The translations under genes and the position numbers were made by a program. 64,000 bases of DNA. Source: Micromonospora siamensis. Its GTDB lineage: Bacteria; Actinomycetota; Actinomycetes; Mycobacteriales; Micromonosporaceae. Below the pieces are notes generated by a model. It had not been told where the DNA came from, did not search any database, and saw only the letters and a program-made list of their open reading frames with translations. Positions 1 through 8,029 of this stretch are shown here, piece by piece. Each line of letters opens with the position of its first letter. Within the stretch, counting starts at the first letter, position 1. The stretch lies in NCBI RefSeq assembly GCF_900090305.1, contig NZ_LT607751.1, positions 3,720,001 to 3,784,000 of the forward strand, in the 5' to 3' direction.

Positions 1-72
1 CGGCTCACCGCCCAGGTCGAGGCGCACCTGGCCTACGAGGAGGAGCAGCTGGTGCCGCTGCTGGACGGCTGA
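1..72 (+). CDS. C-terminal end of a hemerythrin-like protein (partial)
   Basis: Only the last 23 codons are in the window, in frame 1, ending in TGA at 70-72. The residues read ...VEAHLAYEEEQLVPLLDG, an acidic helix of the H/E-rich kind that closes hemerythrin HHE domains, where His and Glu side chains help hold a di-iron centre. The assignment rests on this short tail alone. It ends just before a strong hairpin and converges with the acyltransferase gene. Confidence 0.4.
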   Translation, partial: RLTAQVEAHLAYEEEQLVPLLDG

Positions 73-79
73 GGGCTGT

Positions 80-124
80 CCGCCGCCGCCCGTCCGTCGG
101 GTTCATTCGGGCGGGCGGCGGCGG
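80..124. terminator. Bidirectional hairpin terminator
   Basis: A 17-bp stem (80-96 with 108-124, one G-U pair in RNA) encloses an 11-base loop. It lies between the convergent partial gene and plsC and overlaps the last codons of plsC. There is no U tail, as is usual in high-GC actinobacteria. Confidence 0.6.
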
Positions 125-879
125 TGGGCGCGGCTGGTGTCGACCGGCCGGCCGGGGTCGACGTGGCGGGGCCGGTCCGGCTCGTCGGGGCGCAGCGGCA
201 CCAGGGTGTCGGTGATGGCGTCGATGATCCGGTCGGTGCCGCGCCGGGCGGTGCCCGGGGCGCCGGTCGGCAGGTCGTGCAGGTCCAGCGGTTCACCGAA
301 GCGCACCCGGACCACCGGGCGGCGCAGCAGGGATCGGGCGATGCCGCGCAGAGCGCCCTTGGGCGCGCGGTAGGGCAGGATCTCGTGGGAGCCCCACTGG
401 GCGACGGGGATGACGGGTGCGCCGCAGGCCAGGGCGAGCCGGGCGGCGCCGGTCTTGCCCCGTTCGGGCCACATCCCGGGGTCCAGGCCGATGCGGCCCT
501 CGGGGTAGACCAGGATCACCGAGCCGGCGGCGGCCGCCGAGGCGGCGTCGTCGAGGGCGCGGTGCACGGCGGCGGTGCCCCGGTCGACGCGCAGGTGCCC
601 GGCGCGGCGCATCAGCGACCCGAGCACGGGGGCGCGGAACAGGCCGCCGGTGGCCATGATCCGGGGGGCGACGCCGCGGGTGGCACAGGCGGCGGCCAGG
701 ACCACGGGGTCGAACGGGCTGATGTGGTTGGCGGCCAGCACCAGGGGGCCGCGGCGCAGCCGCTCGGGCACGTCGCCGCTGACCTCGAGGCGGGCCAGGG
801 CGGCCACGACGCCGCGGGCGAGCAGGAGGGCGGCGCGCCAGATCAGGGGTGGCCGCCACGGGGTCGGGGTGTTCGTCAC
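103..879 (-). CDS. plsC: 1-acyl-sn-glycerol-3-phosphate acyltransferase family protein
   Basis: Lysophospholipid acyltransferase (PlsC fold), 258 aa, expected to transfer an acyl chain to lysophosphatidic acid or a related acceptor at the inner membrane face. The catalytic HX4D motif is NHISPFDP near residue 51, and the conserved YPEGR block is near residue 126. Length is normal for the family. The N-terminus (IWRAALLLARGVVAAL) could be membrane-associated. The gene stands alone, convergent with the preceding gene and divergent from cydA. The true acceptor cannot be told from sequence. Confidence 0.85.
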   Translation of the reverse strand: MTNTPTPWRPPLIWRAALLLARGVVAALARLEVSGDVPERLRRGPLVLAANHISPFDPVVLAAACATRGVAPRIMATGGLFRAPVLGSLMRRAGHLRVDRGTAAVHRALDDAASAAAAGSVILVYPEGRIGLDPGMWPERGKTGAARLALACGAPVIPVAQWGSHEILPYRAPKGALRGIARSLLRRPVVRVRFGEPLDLHDLPTGAPGTARRGTDRIIDAITDTLVPLRPDEPDRPRHVDPGRPVDTSRAHRRRPPE

Positions 880-1009
880 CGCGCCGATGGTCGCATGCCC
901 GTGGGTGGGCCGGTGACCCGATCCCGGGCCGGTCGGCAGAGGTGATCAGGGTCATTGGTCCCGGGTGGGTAGGGGACCCCCGCCCCTGCCGAAACTTCTA
1001 CGACGCGCA

Positions 1010-1034
1010 GTAGTATTTACTACGTCTCGTAGTA
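1010..1034 (+). promoter_or_regulatory. Overlapping BlaI/MecI-like palindromes in the cydAB promoter
   Basis: Two perfect inverted repeats overlap: GTAGTA-tt-TACTAC (1010-1023) and TACTACG-tct-CGTAGTA (1018-1034). A degenerate half-site, TTCTACG, sits at about 997-1003. The TACTAC/GTAGTA half-sites resemble the MecI/BlaI operator. TAGTAT at 1011-1016 could also be a -10 box, which would place the operator on the polymerase site. No BlaI-family gene is in the window. Confidence 0.55.
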
Positions 1035-1054
1035 TGCAGAGCTGGGGGTTCCAG

Positions 1055-2467
1055 GTGGACGCGTTGGACGTCGCCCGCTGGCAGTTCGGTGTCACCACCG
1101 TCTACCACTTCCTTTTCGTGCCGCTGACCATCGGCCTGTCGGTGCTGGTGGCGATCCTCCAGACGATGTGGCACCGCACCGGCAACGAGCGCTACCTCAA
1201 GCTGACCAGGTTCTACGGCAAGCTCTTCCTGATCAACTTCGCGATGGGCGTGGTCACCGGCATCGTGCAGGAGTTCCAGTTCGGCATGAACTGGAGCGAC
1301 TACTCCCGCTTCGTCGGCGACATCTTCGGCGCCCCCCTGGCGATCGAGGCCCTGGTGGCCTTCTTCCTGGAATCCACCTTCATCGGCCTGTGGATCTTCG
1401 GCTGGGACCGGCTGCCCAAGCGGGCGCACCTGGCCAGCATCTGGGCCGCGGCGATCGGCACCAACCTGTCGGCGTACTTCATCCTCGCCGCGAACTCGTT
1501 CATGCAGAACCCGGTCGGGTTCCGGATCAACCCCGACAGCGGCCGGGCCGAGCTGACCGACTTCGTCGCCGTGCTGACCAACAAGGTCGCCCTGATCACC
1601 TTCCCGCACACCCTGGCCGGGTCGTTCCTGGTCGCCGGGTCGCTGGTGCTCACCGTCGGGCTGTGGCACGTGATGCGCAACCGCGACAGCGCCGACACCG
1701 GCGCCTACCGCTTCGCCACGAAGTTCGGCGCCTGGACCGTCATGGTCGCCACCGCGGCCGTGCTGATCACCGGCGACATCCAGGGCAAGATCATGACCCA
1801 GGTGCAGCCGATGAAGATGGCCGCCGCCGAGGGCCTCTACACCACCGAGAGCCCCGCCTCATTCTCCGTGTTCACCGTCGGCAGCCTCGACGGCAGCCGC
1901 GAGGTCTTCGCCCTGAAGATCCCCTACCTGCTGTCGTTCCTCGGCACCGGCGACCCGAACGGCACCGTGCAGGGCATCAACGACCTGCAGGCCCAGTACG
2001 CCAGCCAGTACGGCCCCGGCAACTACGCCCCGATCATCCCGGTCACCTACTGGAGCTTCCGCTTCATGATCGGCTTTGGGCTGGCCGCCGCCGCCATCGC
2101 CCTGCTGGTGCTCTGGAGCCAGCGCAAGGGCCGCACCCCGACCAGCCGGTGGCTGCTGCGCGCCGGCCTGGTCCTGCCCGTGCTGCCGCTGCTGGCCAAC
2201 TCCTTCGGCTGGATCTTCACCGAGATGGGCCGCCAGCCGTGGATCGTCTTCGGCGAGATGCTCACCCGCAACGGGGTGTCCCGCAGCGTGTCGCTGACCG
2301 AGGTGCTCACCTCGTTCACCGCCTTCACGCTGATCTACGCCACCCTCGCGGTGATCGAGTTCAAGCTGCTGGTCCGCTACGCCCGCGCCGGCGTACCCGA
2401 CGTCACCCCGGCGCCCGTCGACGACGACACCGACGACGCCGAGCGCCCGCTCGCCTTCGCCTACTGA
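1055..2467 (+). CDS. cydA: Cytochrome bd oxidase subunit I
   Basis: Subunit I of the cytochrome bd quinol:O2 oxidoreductase, a high-affinity terminal oxidase of the plasma membrane. The sequence shows the typical start DALDVARWQFG..TVYHFLFVPLTIGL, several membrane helices, the quinol-loop region and GRQPWIVFGE near the C-terminus. I start at GTG 1055 (470 aa) because a GGGGG run at 1045-1049 is well placed as a ribosome site and family members begin at this point. An in-frame ATG at 1034 has no ribosome site and lies at the operator edge. cydB follows after 16 bases, so the two form an operon. The cydDC assembly genes are not adjacent. Confidence 0.95.
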   Translation: MDALDVARWQFGVTTVYHFLFVPLTIGLSVLVAILQTMWHRTGNERYLKLTRFYGKLFLINFAMGVVTGIVQEFQFGMNWSDYSRFVGDIFGAPLAIEALVAFFLESTFIGLWIFGWDRLPKRAHLASIWAAAIGTNLSAYFILAANSFMQNPVGFRINPDSGRAELTDFVAVLTNKVALITFPHTLAGSFLVAGSLVLTVGLWHVMRNRDSADTGAYRFATKFGAWTVMVATAAVLITGDIQGKIMTQVQPMKMAAAEGLYTTESPASFSVFTVGSLDGSREVFALKIPYLLSFLGTGDPNGTVQGINDLQAQYASQYGPGNYAPIIPVTYWSFRFMIGFGLAAAAIALLVLWSQRKGRTPTSRWLLRAGLVLPVLPLLANSFGWIFTEMGRQPWIVFGEMLTRNGVSRSVSLTEVLTSFTAFTLIYATLAVIEFKLLVRYARAGVPDVTPAPVDDDTDDAERPLAFAY

Positions 2468-2483
2468 AACCCCGGAGCCTCCC

Positions 2484-3482
2484 GTGGAACTGACCACCAT
2501 CTGGTTTCTCCTCGTCGCCGTGCTGTTCACCGGCTACTTCATCCTCGAAGGCTTCGACTTCGGTGTCGGCATGCTGCTGCCGGTGCTCGGCCGCGACGAC
2601 CGGCAACGCCGCGTCCTGATCAACACCATCGGCCCGGTCTGGGACGGCAACGAGGTCTGGCTGATCACCGCCGGCGGCGCCATGTTCGCCGCCTTCCCCG
2701 AGTGGTACGCCACCCTCTTTTCCGGCTTCTACCTGCCGCTGCTGCTGATCCTGCTGGCGCTGATCGTCCGCGGCGTGGCCTTCGAGTACCGGCACAAGCG
2801 GCCCGAGGCGTCCTGGAAGCGCCGCTGGGACACCGCGATCTTCGTCGGCTCGCTGGTCCCGGCGATCCTGTGGGGCGTCGCGTTCGCCAACATCCTGCGC
2901 GGCGTGCCGCTTTCCGCCGACCACGAGTACGTCGGCGGCCTGGTGGACCTGCTCAACCCGTACGCCCTGCTCGGCGGGGTGACCACCGCGGCGCTGTTCC
3001 TCACCCACGGCGCGGTGTTCATCGCCCTGAAGACCACCGGCGAGATCCGCGAGCGCGCCGGCGCCCTGGCGGTGAAGCTGGGTGTCGGCACGGCCGTGGT
3101 CGCGGTGGCCTTCCTGGCCTGGACGTTGACCATCCGCGCAAGCGCCGCCGCCGTCGTGCTCGCCGTCGGCGCCGCCCTCGCCCTGGTCGCCGGCCTGGCC
3201 GCCGCCCGGGTACGCCGGGAGGGCTGGGCGTTCACCGGCACCGCCGTGGCGATCGCCCTGGCCGTGGCCACCCTGTTCGCGGCGCTGTTCCCGAACGTGC
3301 TGCCGTCCACCCTGGACGCGGCCGGCACGCTGACCGCCAGCAACGCCTCGTCCACCCCGTACACCTTGAAGATCATGACGTGGGTGGCGGTGGTGTTCAC
3401 CCCGATCGTGCTGGCCTATCAAGGTTGGACCTACTGGGTGTTCCGGCGCCGGATCGGGGTACAGAACATTCCGCAACACTGA
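2484..3482 (+). CDS. cydB: Cytochrome bd oxidase subunit II
   Basis: Subunit II of cytochrome bd, 332 aa, a multi-helix membrane protein that pairs with CydA. It starts at GTG 2484 behind GGAG at 2474-2477. The family signatures are at the N-terminus (TGYFILEGFDFGVGMLLP) and at GPVWDGNEVWLITAGGAMFAAFP near residues 50-72. Its job and regulation follow those of cydA. A strong hairpin closes the operon at 3509-3543. Confidence 0.95.
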   Translation: MELTTIWFLLVAVLFTGYFILEGFDFGVGMLLPVLGRDDRQRRVLINTIGPVWDGNEVWLITAGGAMFAAFPEWYATLFSGFYLPLLLILLALIVRGVAFEYRHKRPEASWKRRWDTAIFVGSLVPAILWGVAFANILRGVPLSADHEYVGGLVDLLNPYALLGGVTTAALFLTHGAVFIALKTTGEIRERAGALAVKLGVGTAVVAVAFLAWTLTIRASAAAVVLAVGAALALVAGLAAARVRREGWAFTGTAVAIALAVATLFAALFPNVLPSTLDAAGTLTASNASSTPYTLKIMTWVAVVFTPIVLAYQGWTYWVFRRRIGVQNIPQH

Positions 3483-3508
3483 TTGACGCGCGTGGGGCGC
3501 GAGGGGAA

Positions 3509-3543
3509 GCGGGGCCGGTGCGAGGGGGTCGCACCGGCCCCGC
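3509..3543. terminator. Bidirectional terminator after cydB
   Basis: Perfect 15-bp GC stem (3509-3523 with 3529-3543) around a GGGGG loop, between convergent cydB and the MarR-like gene. Confidence 0.75.
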
Positions 3544-3550
3544 TGGGCGT

Positions 3551-3988
3551 TCACCGGCCGGCGCCGGCCAGTTCCGCGTCGGCGCGCCGCCGCACCAGAT
3601 CCAGTACCCGGCCGGCGACGGCCATGTCGTGCGCCGGGATGTCCGCGTACAGACGGGTGGTGATGGCGGAGACCGCCGCACGGACCCGCTCGTGGACGCC
3701 GCGGCCGTCTGCGGTGAGCGCCAGCCTGCGTCCGCCGGCGAGCAGGCCGGCGGCCAGCAGCTCCTCGATCGCGGCCGTGACGAGCGGTTCCTCAGCCTTG
3801 AGGGCGACGGTCATCGCGGCCACGAGGGCGGCCCGCGGCGTCGCGCCGCCCTCGGCCGCGACGAGGTTCAGGGCGACCGACTGGGGAAACGAGATCCCGA
3901 CCGCGGTCAGTTCGCGTTCGAGCACGGCCCGGGTGGCGTGATGGGCCTGGCCGAGCACCTGGCCGTTGAGCAGGGGAGGGGTGGACAT
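3551..3988 (-). CDS. MarR-family regulator
   Basis: 145-aa protein with a winged-helix layout: an N-terminal helical stretch (VLGQAHHATRAVLERELTAVGISFPQSVALNLVA), a recognition region ending in LLAAGLLAGGRRLALTADGR (about residues 78-97), and a C-terminal dimerisation helix. It resembles MarR-family proteins of actinobacteria. I start at ATG 3988, preceded by AAAGGGG. The reading frame continues upstream far into opposite-strand genes, but that extension is only an open frame in GC-rich DNA. It is divergent from a second MarR gene at 4091, with a tandem palindrome between them. Target genes are unknown. Confidence 0.7.
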   Translation of the reverse strand: MSTPPLLNGQVLGQAHHATRAVLERELTAVGISFPQSVALNLVAAEGGATPRAALVAAMTVALKAEEPLVTAAIEELLAAGLLAGGRRLALTADGRGVHERVRAAVSAITTRLYADIPAHDMAVAGRVLDLVRRRADAELAGAGR

Positions 3989-4010
3989 GGTAGCCCCTTT
4001 CCGTCGAATC

Positions 4011-4042
4011 CGTTGGCTGAACCAACGTTGGCCCAACCAACG
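4011..4042. promoter_or_regulatory. Tandem MarR-type operator
   Basis: Two back-to-back perfect palindromes share a half-site: CGTTGG-ctgaa-CCAACG (4011-4027) and CGTTGG-cccaa-CCAACG (4026-4042). The centre reads CCAACGTTGG. A further half-site CCAACG lies at 4064-4069. It sits in the 102-bp gap between two divergent MarR genes and should control one or both. Confidence 0.65.
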
Positions 4043-4090
4043 TAACAGGAATCGTGGGTCCCGCCAACGATTTCTGGTAGCGTCCGCCGC

Positions 4091-4510
4091 ATGGAACCCG
4101 CCGCCCCGAGCTGGCTGATCAACCAGGTCGCCGCACACGCCACCCGGCTCGTCCACGACGGCTTCGCCGCCCACGGCGCCCGCGGCTACCACTACCGACT
4201 GCTCGCCGCCCTGCAACAACACGGCCCCGCCAGCCAGGCCGACCTCGGCCGTCGCTGCGGCATCGACCGCAGCGACGTCGTCGCCGCCCTCAACGAACTC
4301 GCCGCCCGCGACCTGGTCCGCCGCACCCCCGACCCGGACGACCGGCGCCGCAACGTCGTCACCCTCACCGAACCCGGCCGCCGCGAACTGGACCGCCTCA
4401 CCGCGACCCTCGACCAGATCCAGGACACCCTGCTCGCCCCGCTGTCCCCGGCCGACCGGGCCGACCTCACCCGCCTGCTCACCGCCCTGCTCGAACACCA
4501 CCAGCGCTGA
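4091..4510 (+). CDS. MarR-family transcriptional regulator
   Basis: 139-aa MarR winged-helix protein. The recognition region is LGRRCGIDRSDVVAALNELAARDLVRR, followed by the wing PDPDDRRRNVVTLTEPGR (about residues 52-96), with flanking dimerisation helices. There is no ribosome site before ATG 4091. A TANNNT box (TAGCGT, 4077-4082) ends about seven bases upstream, which suggests a leaderless message. It probably acts through the tandem palindromes at 4011-4042. The next gene starts 45 bases downstream on the same strand. Confidence 0.85.
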   Translation: MEPAAPSWLINQVAAHATRLVHDGFAAHGARGYHYRLLAALQQHGPASQADLGRRCGIDRSDVVAALNELAARDLVRRTPDPDDRRRNVVTLTEPGRRELDRLTATLDQIQDTLLAPLSPADRADLTRLLTALLEHHQR

Positions 4511-4555
4511 GAAAACCCGGTGCCACCACCGCGCCGCCCCCTCTACGGTGTGCCG

Positions 4556-5752
4556 GTGCCTCTCACCGTCCGGGAACTCACCCCCGACGAGCTGACCGAC
4601 GCCTGGCAACTCGGCCGGCTCGCGTTCGGCTCCGCCCCGCAGCCACCCGCCCACGCCACCGCCCCGGCACCCGGAATGACCCGCTACGGCGCCTTCGACG
4701 ACACCGGCCGGCTCGTCGGCCGGGCCGTCGACCTGCACCACGACCAGTGGTGGCACGGCCGCCGGGTACCCGCCGCCGACGTCGCCGGGGTCGCCGTCGC
4801 ACCCGAGGCCCGCGGCCGGGGCATCGCCCGCGCCCTGCTCACCACCCTGCTGCGCGGCGCACACGAACGCGGCGCCGCGATCAGCGCCCTCTACCCGACC
4901 GTCGCCGCCCCCTACCGGGCCTGCGGCTGGGAGGTCACCGGCGCGCTGCGCGTGCTCGACCTGCCCACCCTGGCCCTGCCCCGACACCGGCCCGCCGCCC
5001 ACCTCACCGTCCGCCCCGGCGGCCCCACCGACCTGCCCGCCGTCACCGACCTCTACACCCAGGTCGTCGCCCACCGCGCCGGCCCACTCACCCGCGACGG
5101 CGCCCTGTACGACCACTTCGCCGCCCTCCGCGCCGCCGACGACCTCGGCCACGACGGACTCACCCTGGTCGAACACGACGGACGGCTCGTCGGCTACGCC
5201 AGCTACGACCGCGGCCGCGGCTACCACTCCGACGCCATACTCACCCTCGGCGACGTGCTCGCCACCACCGCCGACGCCGCCCGGGAACTCCTCGGCGTGC
5301 TGCGCGGCTGGGCCAGCGTCACCCCCACCCTGCGGATCTGCCCGCTGCCCGGCGACGCCGTCACCGCCCAGCTGCCACTGGACGCCGCCCGCGACCACTC
5401 CCGCGACATCTTCATGCACCGACCGGTCGACCTCGCCGCCGCCCTGACCAGCCGCGGCTGGCCGGCCCACGCGCGCGGCACGGTCGACTTCGCCGTCGAC
5501 GACGACCTCGCCCCCTGGAACACCGGCGCCTGGCACCTCGACGTCGCCGACGGCCACGCCCAGGTCACCGCCGCCACCACCGACCCGGCGCTACGGCTCA
5601 CCCCACGCGGCTTCGCCCTGCTGCACGCCGGCGCCGCCGACGCCCGCACCGTCGCCCAGGCCGGCCTGCTGCACCACCCACCCGGCCACGACCCCCGAGC
5701 CCTGGACCTGCTCACCGCCGGTGGCCCCGCCCAACTGCTCGACTACTTCTGA
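4556..5752 (+). CDS. Eis-like GNAT N-acetyltransferase
   Basis: About 398 aa, the length and layout of the Eis family: an N-terminal GNAT domain (acetyl-CoA loop VAPEARGRGIARALL near residues 82-96), a second degenerate GNAT domain, and a C-terminal sterol-carrier-like domain ending at LDYF; the terminal carboxylate is catalytic in Eis. Eis enzymes acetylate amino groups, including those of aminoglycosides. I start at GTG 4556 because TACGGT (4544-4549) ends six bases before it, a leaderless arrangement. GTG 4520 is the alternative. It lies downstream of a MarR gene on the same strand. The substrate here is unknown. Confidence 0.8.
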   Translation: MPLTVRELTPDELTDAWQLGRLAFGSAPQPPAHATAPAPGMTRYGAFDDTGRLVGRAVDLHHDQWWHGRRVPAADVAGVAVAPEARGRGIARALLTTLLRGAHERGAAISALYPTVAAPYRACGWEVTGALRVLDLPTLALPRHRPAAHLTVRPGGPTDLPAVTDLYTQVVAHRAGPLTRDGALYDHFAALRAADDLGHDGLTLVEHDGRLVGYASYDRGRGYHSDAILTLGDVLATTADAARELLGVLRGWASVTPTLRICPLPGDAVTAQLPLDAARDHSRDIFMHRPVDLAAALTSRGWPAHARGTVDFAVDDDLAPWNTGAWHLDVADGHAQVTAATTDPALRLTPRGFALLHAGAADARTVAQAGLLHHPPGHDPRALDLLTAGGPAQLLDYF

Positions 5753-5799
5753 CCTCGACCACGCCTCCCCACCGCCAACCCGACGCTGCCCGCCACGAC

Positions 5800-5835
5800 G
5801 GCGGCGCCCCTCGCCGACCGGCGAGGGGCGCCGCC
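5800..5835. terminator. Bidirectional terminator
   Basis: Perfect 17-bp stem (5800-5816 with 5819-5835) with a two-base loop, between the convergent acetyltransferase and hydrolase genes. Confidence 0.75.
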
Positions 5836-5836
5836 C

Positions 5837-6676
5837 TCAGGCCAGGAACGCCTCGACGGTCGCCGCGAACCCCGCCGGGTCGTCCAGCCACGGGAAGTGC
5901 CCCGCACCCGCCTGCACCACGAACCGGGCGTCCGGGAACAGCGCGGCATACTCGACCAACGCCGGGGGAGGGGAATTCACGTCCACCTGCCCGGCCAGCA
6001 CCAGCACCGGCCGACCGAACACCGCCAACGCCGCCCGCGTCCCCGCCGGATCGAACGCGCCATCGGCCAGGAAGTACGGCACCGCCGCGTCGTTGCGCTG
6101 CCGTACCTCCGCCGCCGCGTGTGCCCGCGCCTGCTCGTCCCATCGCCCGTACCAGAACGGCGTGACCAGGTCCCGGGCGTCCGGCGGCGGATCACCGGCC
6201 AGCATCGCCGTCAGCGCCGCGTACGCCGACGGGAACCACGACTCGCCACGGCGCAGCTCCGCCGTGGCCCGCCGCACGTCGGCGTCCACACCGATGCCCA
6301 CCCCGAACACGCTCGGCGTCACCAGCACCAACCGGTCCACCCGCTCCGGATGCCGCTGTACGTACCGCACCGCCACGTTCGCCCCGGCCGAATGCCCCAG
6401 CAGGTCAACCCGCTCCAGGCCCAACTCCACCCGCAGCGCCTCGACGTCGTCGACCAGCCGGTCGCAGCGGTACGACCCCGGATCGGCCGGCACCGCCGAG
6501 TCACCCGTACCCCGCAGGTCCAACCGCACCAACCGCCGATGCCCGGCCAACCCACCCAGATCACCCAGGTACACCGACGCCTGCAACGGCCCACCCGGCA
6601 CACACACCAACACCCGCCCCCGACCGGACCCGTGATAGGCCAACTCGGTCCCGTCGAACGCGCTGAAGATCGGCAT
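5837..6676 (-). CDS. Alpha/beta hydrolase
   Basis: 279-aa soluble alpha/beta hydrolase starting at ATG 6676. The features visible are an oxyanion region VPGGPLQ (about residues 26-32), the strand RLDLRGTGDS, the nucleophile elbow GHSAGA (Ser near residue 93), an acid in LAGQVDVN and the final His in GAGHFPW. The order matches proline-iminopeptidase-like and epoxide-hydrolase-like members. It is isolated from pathway genes, so the substrate cannot be assigned. Confidence 0.85.
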   Translation of the reverse strand: MPIFSAFDGTELAYHGSGRGRVLVCVPGGPLQASVYLGDLGGLAGHRRLVRLDLRGTGDSAVPADPGSYRCDRLVDDVEALRVELGLERVDLLGHSAGANVAVRYVQRHPERVDRLVLVTPSVFGVGIGVDADVRRATAELRRGESWFPSAYAALTAMLAGDPPPDARDLVTPFWYGRWDEQARAHAAAEVRQRNDAAVPYFLADGAFDPAGTRAALAVFGRPVLVLAGQVDVNSPPPALVEYAALFPDARFVVQAGAGHFPWLDDPAGFAATVEAFLA

Positions 6677-6735
6677 GGCCGCCACCCTGACAGCCGCCCC
6701 ACCCACCGGGCAACGGATATCCGGAGCCCACCCGG

Positions 6736-7431
6736 TCAGTGCGCCTCGCGCAACTCCGCCAACCGCGCCTCGATCTCCGCCAACTCCGCCCGCAGCTTCT
6801 GCGCCTGCTGCTCCGCCTCGGCCCGCTCGGCGGACAGGATCTGCTCCACCGCCTCCCGCACCCCGGCCACGTCCACCAACGCCACCATCTTCAACGCCTC
6901 CGCCGGCTTCACCACGTACGGCTTCGCCAGCGCCTTCGCGCCCTGCTGCGCCGCCACCGTCCACTCGCCGTCGGCGTACGCCAACGTCACCGTCAACCCC
7001 GCCGGACCCTTCGGCTTCGCCGACTTCACCGCCCGCCGCGGCGCCGGCCGCTCCTGCTGCTGCTCCACGCTCGGCTCCTCCCGCCGCGGCGCCGGCACCC
7101 GCGGCCGGTCCAACACGAACTCCGGCTCCACCACCGCCGGCTGCACCGCAGCCTCCGGCTCCGGCTCCGGCTTCGCCTCGGCCACCGGCTTACGCCCCGC
7201 ACCCCGCGGCGCGATCGCCACATCCGCGGGGGAGAACGGCAACTCGTCGCGGCCGAACCGCACCACCACGAACTCGTCGGAGCCGGCCGGATCGGTCAAC
7301 TCCACCACCTGCCCCACCTGACCGGAGATCTGACCCGCCGAGGCGGTGAACACCACCTTCGGCTTCCGGCCGGCCGCCACCGCCTCCCGCAGAGCACGTA
7401 CGTCGTCATCGGACAAACCCTGGCCCGCCAT
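6736..7431 (-). CDS. Conserved actinobacterial protein, probably DUF6319
   Basis: 231 aa, starting at ATG 7431 behind GAGGG. The N-terminal domain (about residues 1-75: RKPKVVFTASAGQISGQVGQVVELTDPAGSD..., with FGRDELPFSPADVAI) is followed by a Pro/Glu/Ala-rich linker, a middle domain (LTVTLAYADGEWTVAAQQG) and a C-terminal coiled coil (LSAERAEAEQQAQKLRAELAEIEARLAELRE). From memory this matches the DUF6319 family of Micromonospora and Streptomyces. No enzymatic motif is visible. A regulatory or structural role is possible but unproven. Confidence 0.6.
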   Translation of the reverse strand: MAGQGLSDDDVRALREAVAAGRKPKVVFTASAGQISGQVGQVVELTDPAGSDEFVVVRFGRDELPFSPADVAIAPRGAGRKPVAEAKPEPEPEAAVQPAVVEPEFVLDRPRVPAPRREEPSVEQQQERPAPRRAVKSAKPKGPAGLTVTLAYADGEWTVAAQQGAKALAKPYVVKPAEALKMVALVDVAGVREAVEQILSAERAEAEQQAQKLRAELAEIEARLAELREAH

Positions 7432-7456
7432 CACAGCCCTCTTCCGTACACGTGTC

Positions 7457-7475
7457 TGATACCTGCCTTGATACC
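7457..7475 (-). promoter_or_regulatory. 12-bp-phased direct repeat upstream of the DUF6319-like gene
   Basis: On the minus strand GGTATCA occurs twice with a 12-bp period (7475-7469 and 7463-7457), 26-44 bases before the start codon at 7431. The phasing is close to one helical turn and may be an activator site. Only the repeat itself is seen. Confidence 0.3.
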
Positions 7476-7498
7476 AGCCGGCACCGACAGCAGGAAGA

Positions 7499-7954
7499 TC
7501 AACCCCCAAGGACCCGCAACGCCCGATCCGCGTGCTCGTTCATGCTCACCTCGGAGTGGATCACCTCGACGATCCGCCGATCGGGCCCGATCACGAACGT
7601 CATCCGCTTCGTGCTCAACGGCCCCAACGGCAACCGCCGCCGCACCCCCAACCGCTGCGCCACCACCCCGTCCGGGTCCGACAACAACGGATAGTCGAAA
7701 CCATGCCGGCGGGAGAACTCCGCCTGCCGCTCCGGAGCGTCCCGGCTGATCCCCACCCGCTGCGCACCCACCGCCGCGAACTCCGCCGCCAGATCCCGGA
7801 AATGACACGACTCCGCCGTGCACCCCTTCGTCATCGCCGCCGGATAGAAGAACAACACCACCGGCCCCTTCGCGCAGAACTCCGACAACCGCCGCGGCGC
7901 ACCCGTCTCGTCCCGCAACTCGAAGTCCTCGACCAGATCACCGACACCCGCCAC
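7499..7954 (-). CDS. bcp: Peroxiredoxin, BCP/PrxQ type
   Basis: 151-aa thiol peroxidase expected to reduce H2O2 and organic peroxides in the cytoplasm. The peroxidatic motif is FFYPAAMTKGCTAESCHFRD (about residues 34-53), giving the C-x4-C pair of PrxQ enzymes. The proline before the Cys and the distal RMTFVIGPDRRI support a functional enzyme. I start at GTG 7954, nine bases after GGAGG; the frame stays open for 24 more codons without a better ribosome site. No reductase gene is adjacent. Confidence 0.85.
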   Translation of the reverse strand: MAGVGDLVEDFELRDETGAPRRLSEFCAKGPVVLFFYPAAMTKGCTAESCHFRDLAAEFAAVGAQRVGISRDAPERQAEFSRRHGFDYPLLSDPDGVVAQRLGVRRRLPLGPLSTKRMTFVIGPDRRIVEVIHSEVSMNEHADRALRVLGG

Positions 7955-8029
7955 GCCCGACCACCTCCACACACTCCACACCGACGCCGCGCAGCGTACG
8001 CGCCCCCGCTGAACCGACACTGACACGCG

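Noticed and set aside
3551..5557. A 668-aa open frame on the minus strand running from the MarR gene across three opposite-strand genes
   Set aside because: The frame is open only because GC-rich codons avoid stops. The upstream part has shadow composition (Gly/Val-rich) and no domain; the real gene starts at 3988 with a ribosome site.
7441..7480. Direct repeats before the DUF6319-like gene as an att site or insertion scar
   Set aside because: They are only seven bases long and 12 bp apart, better explained as a protein-binding site or chance.
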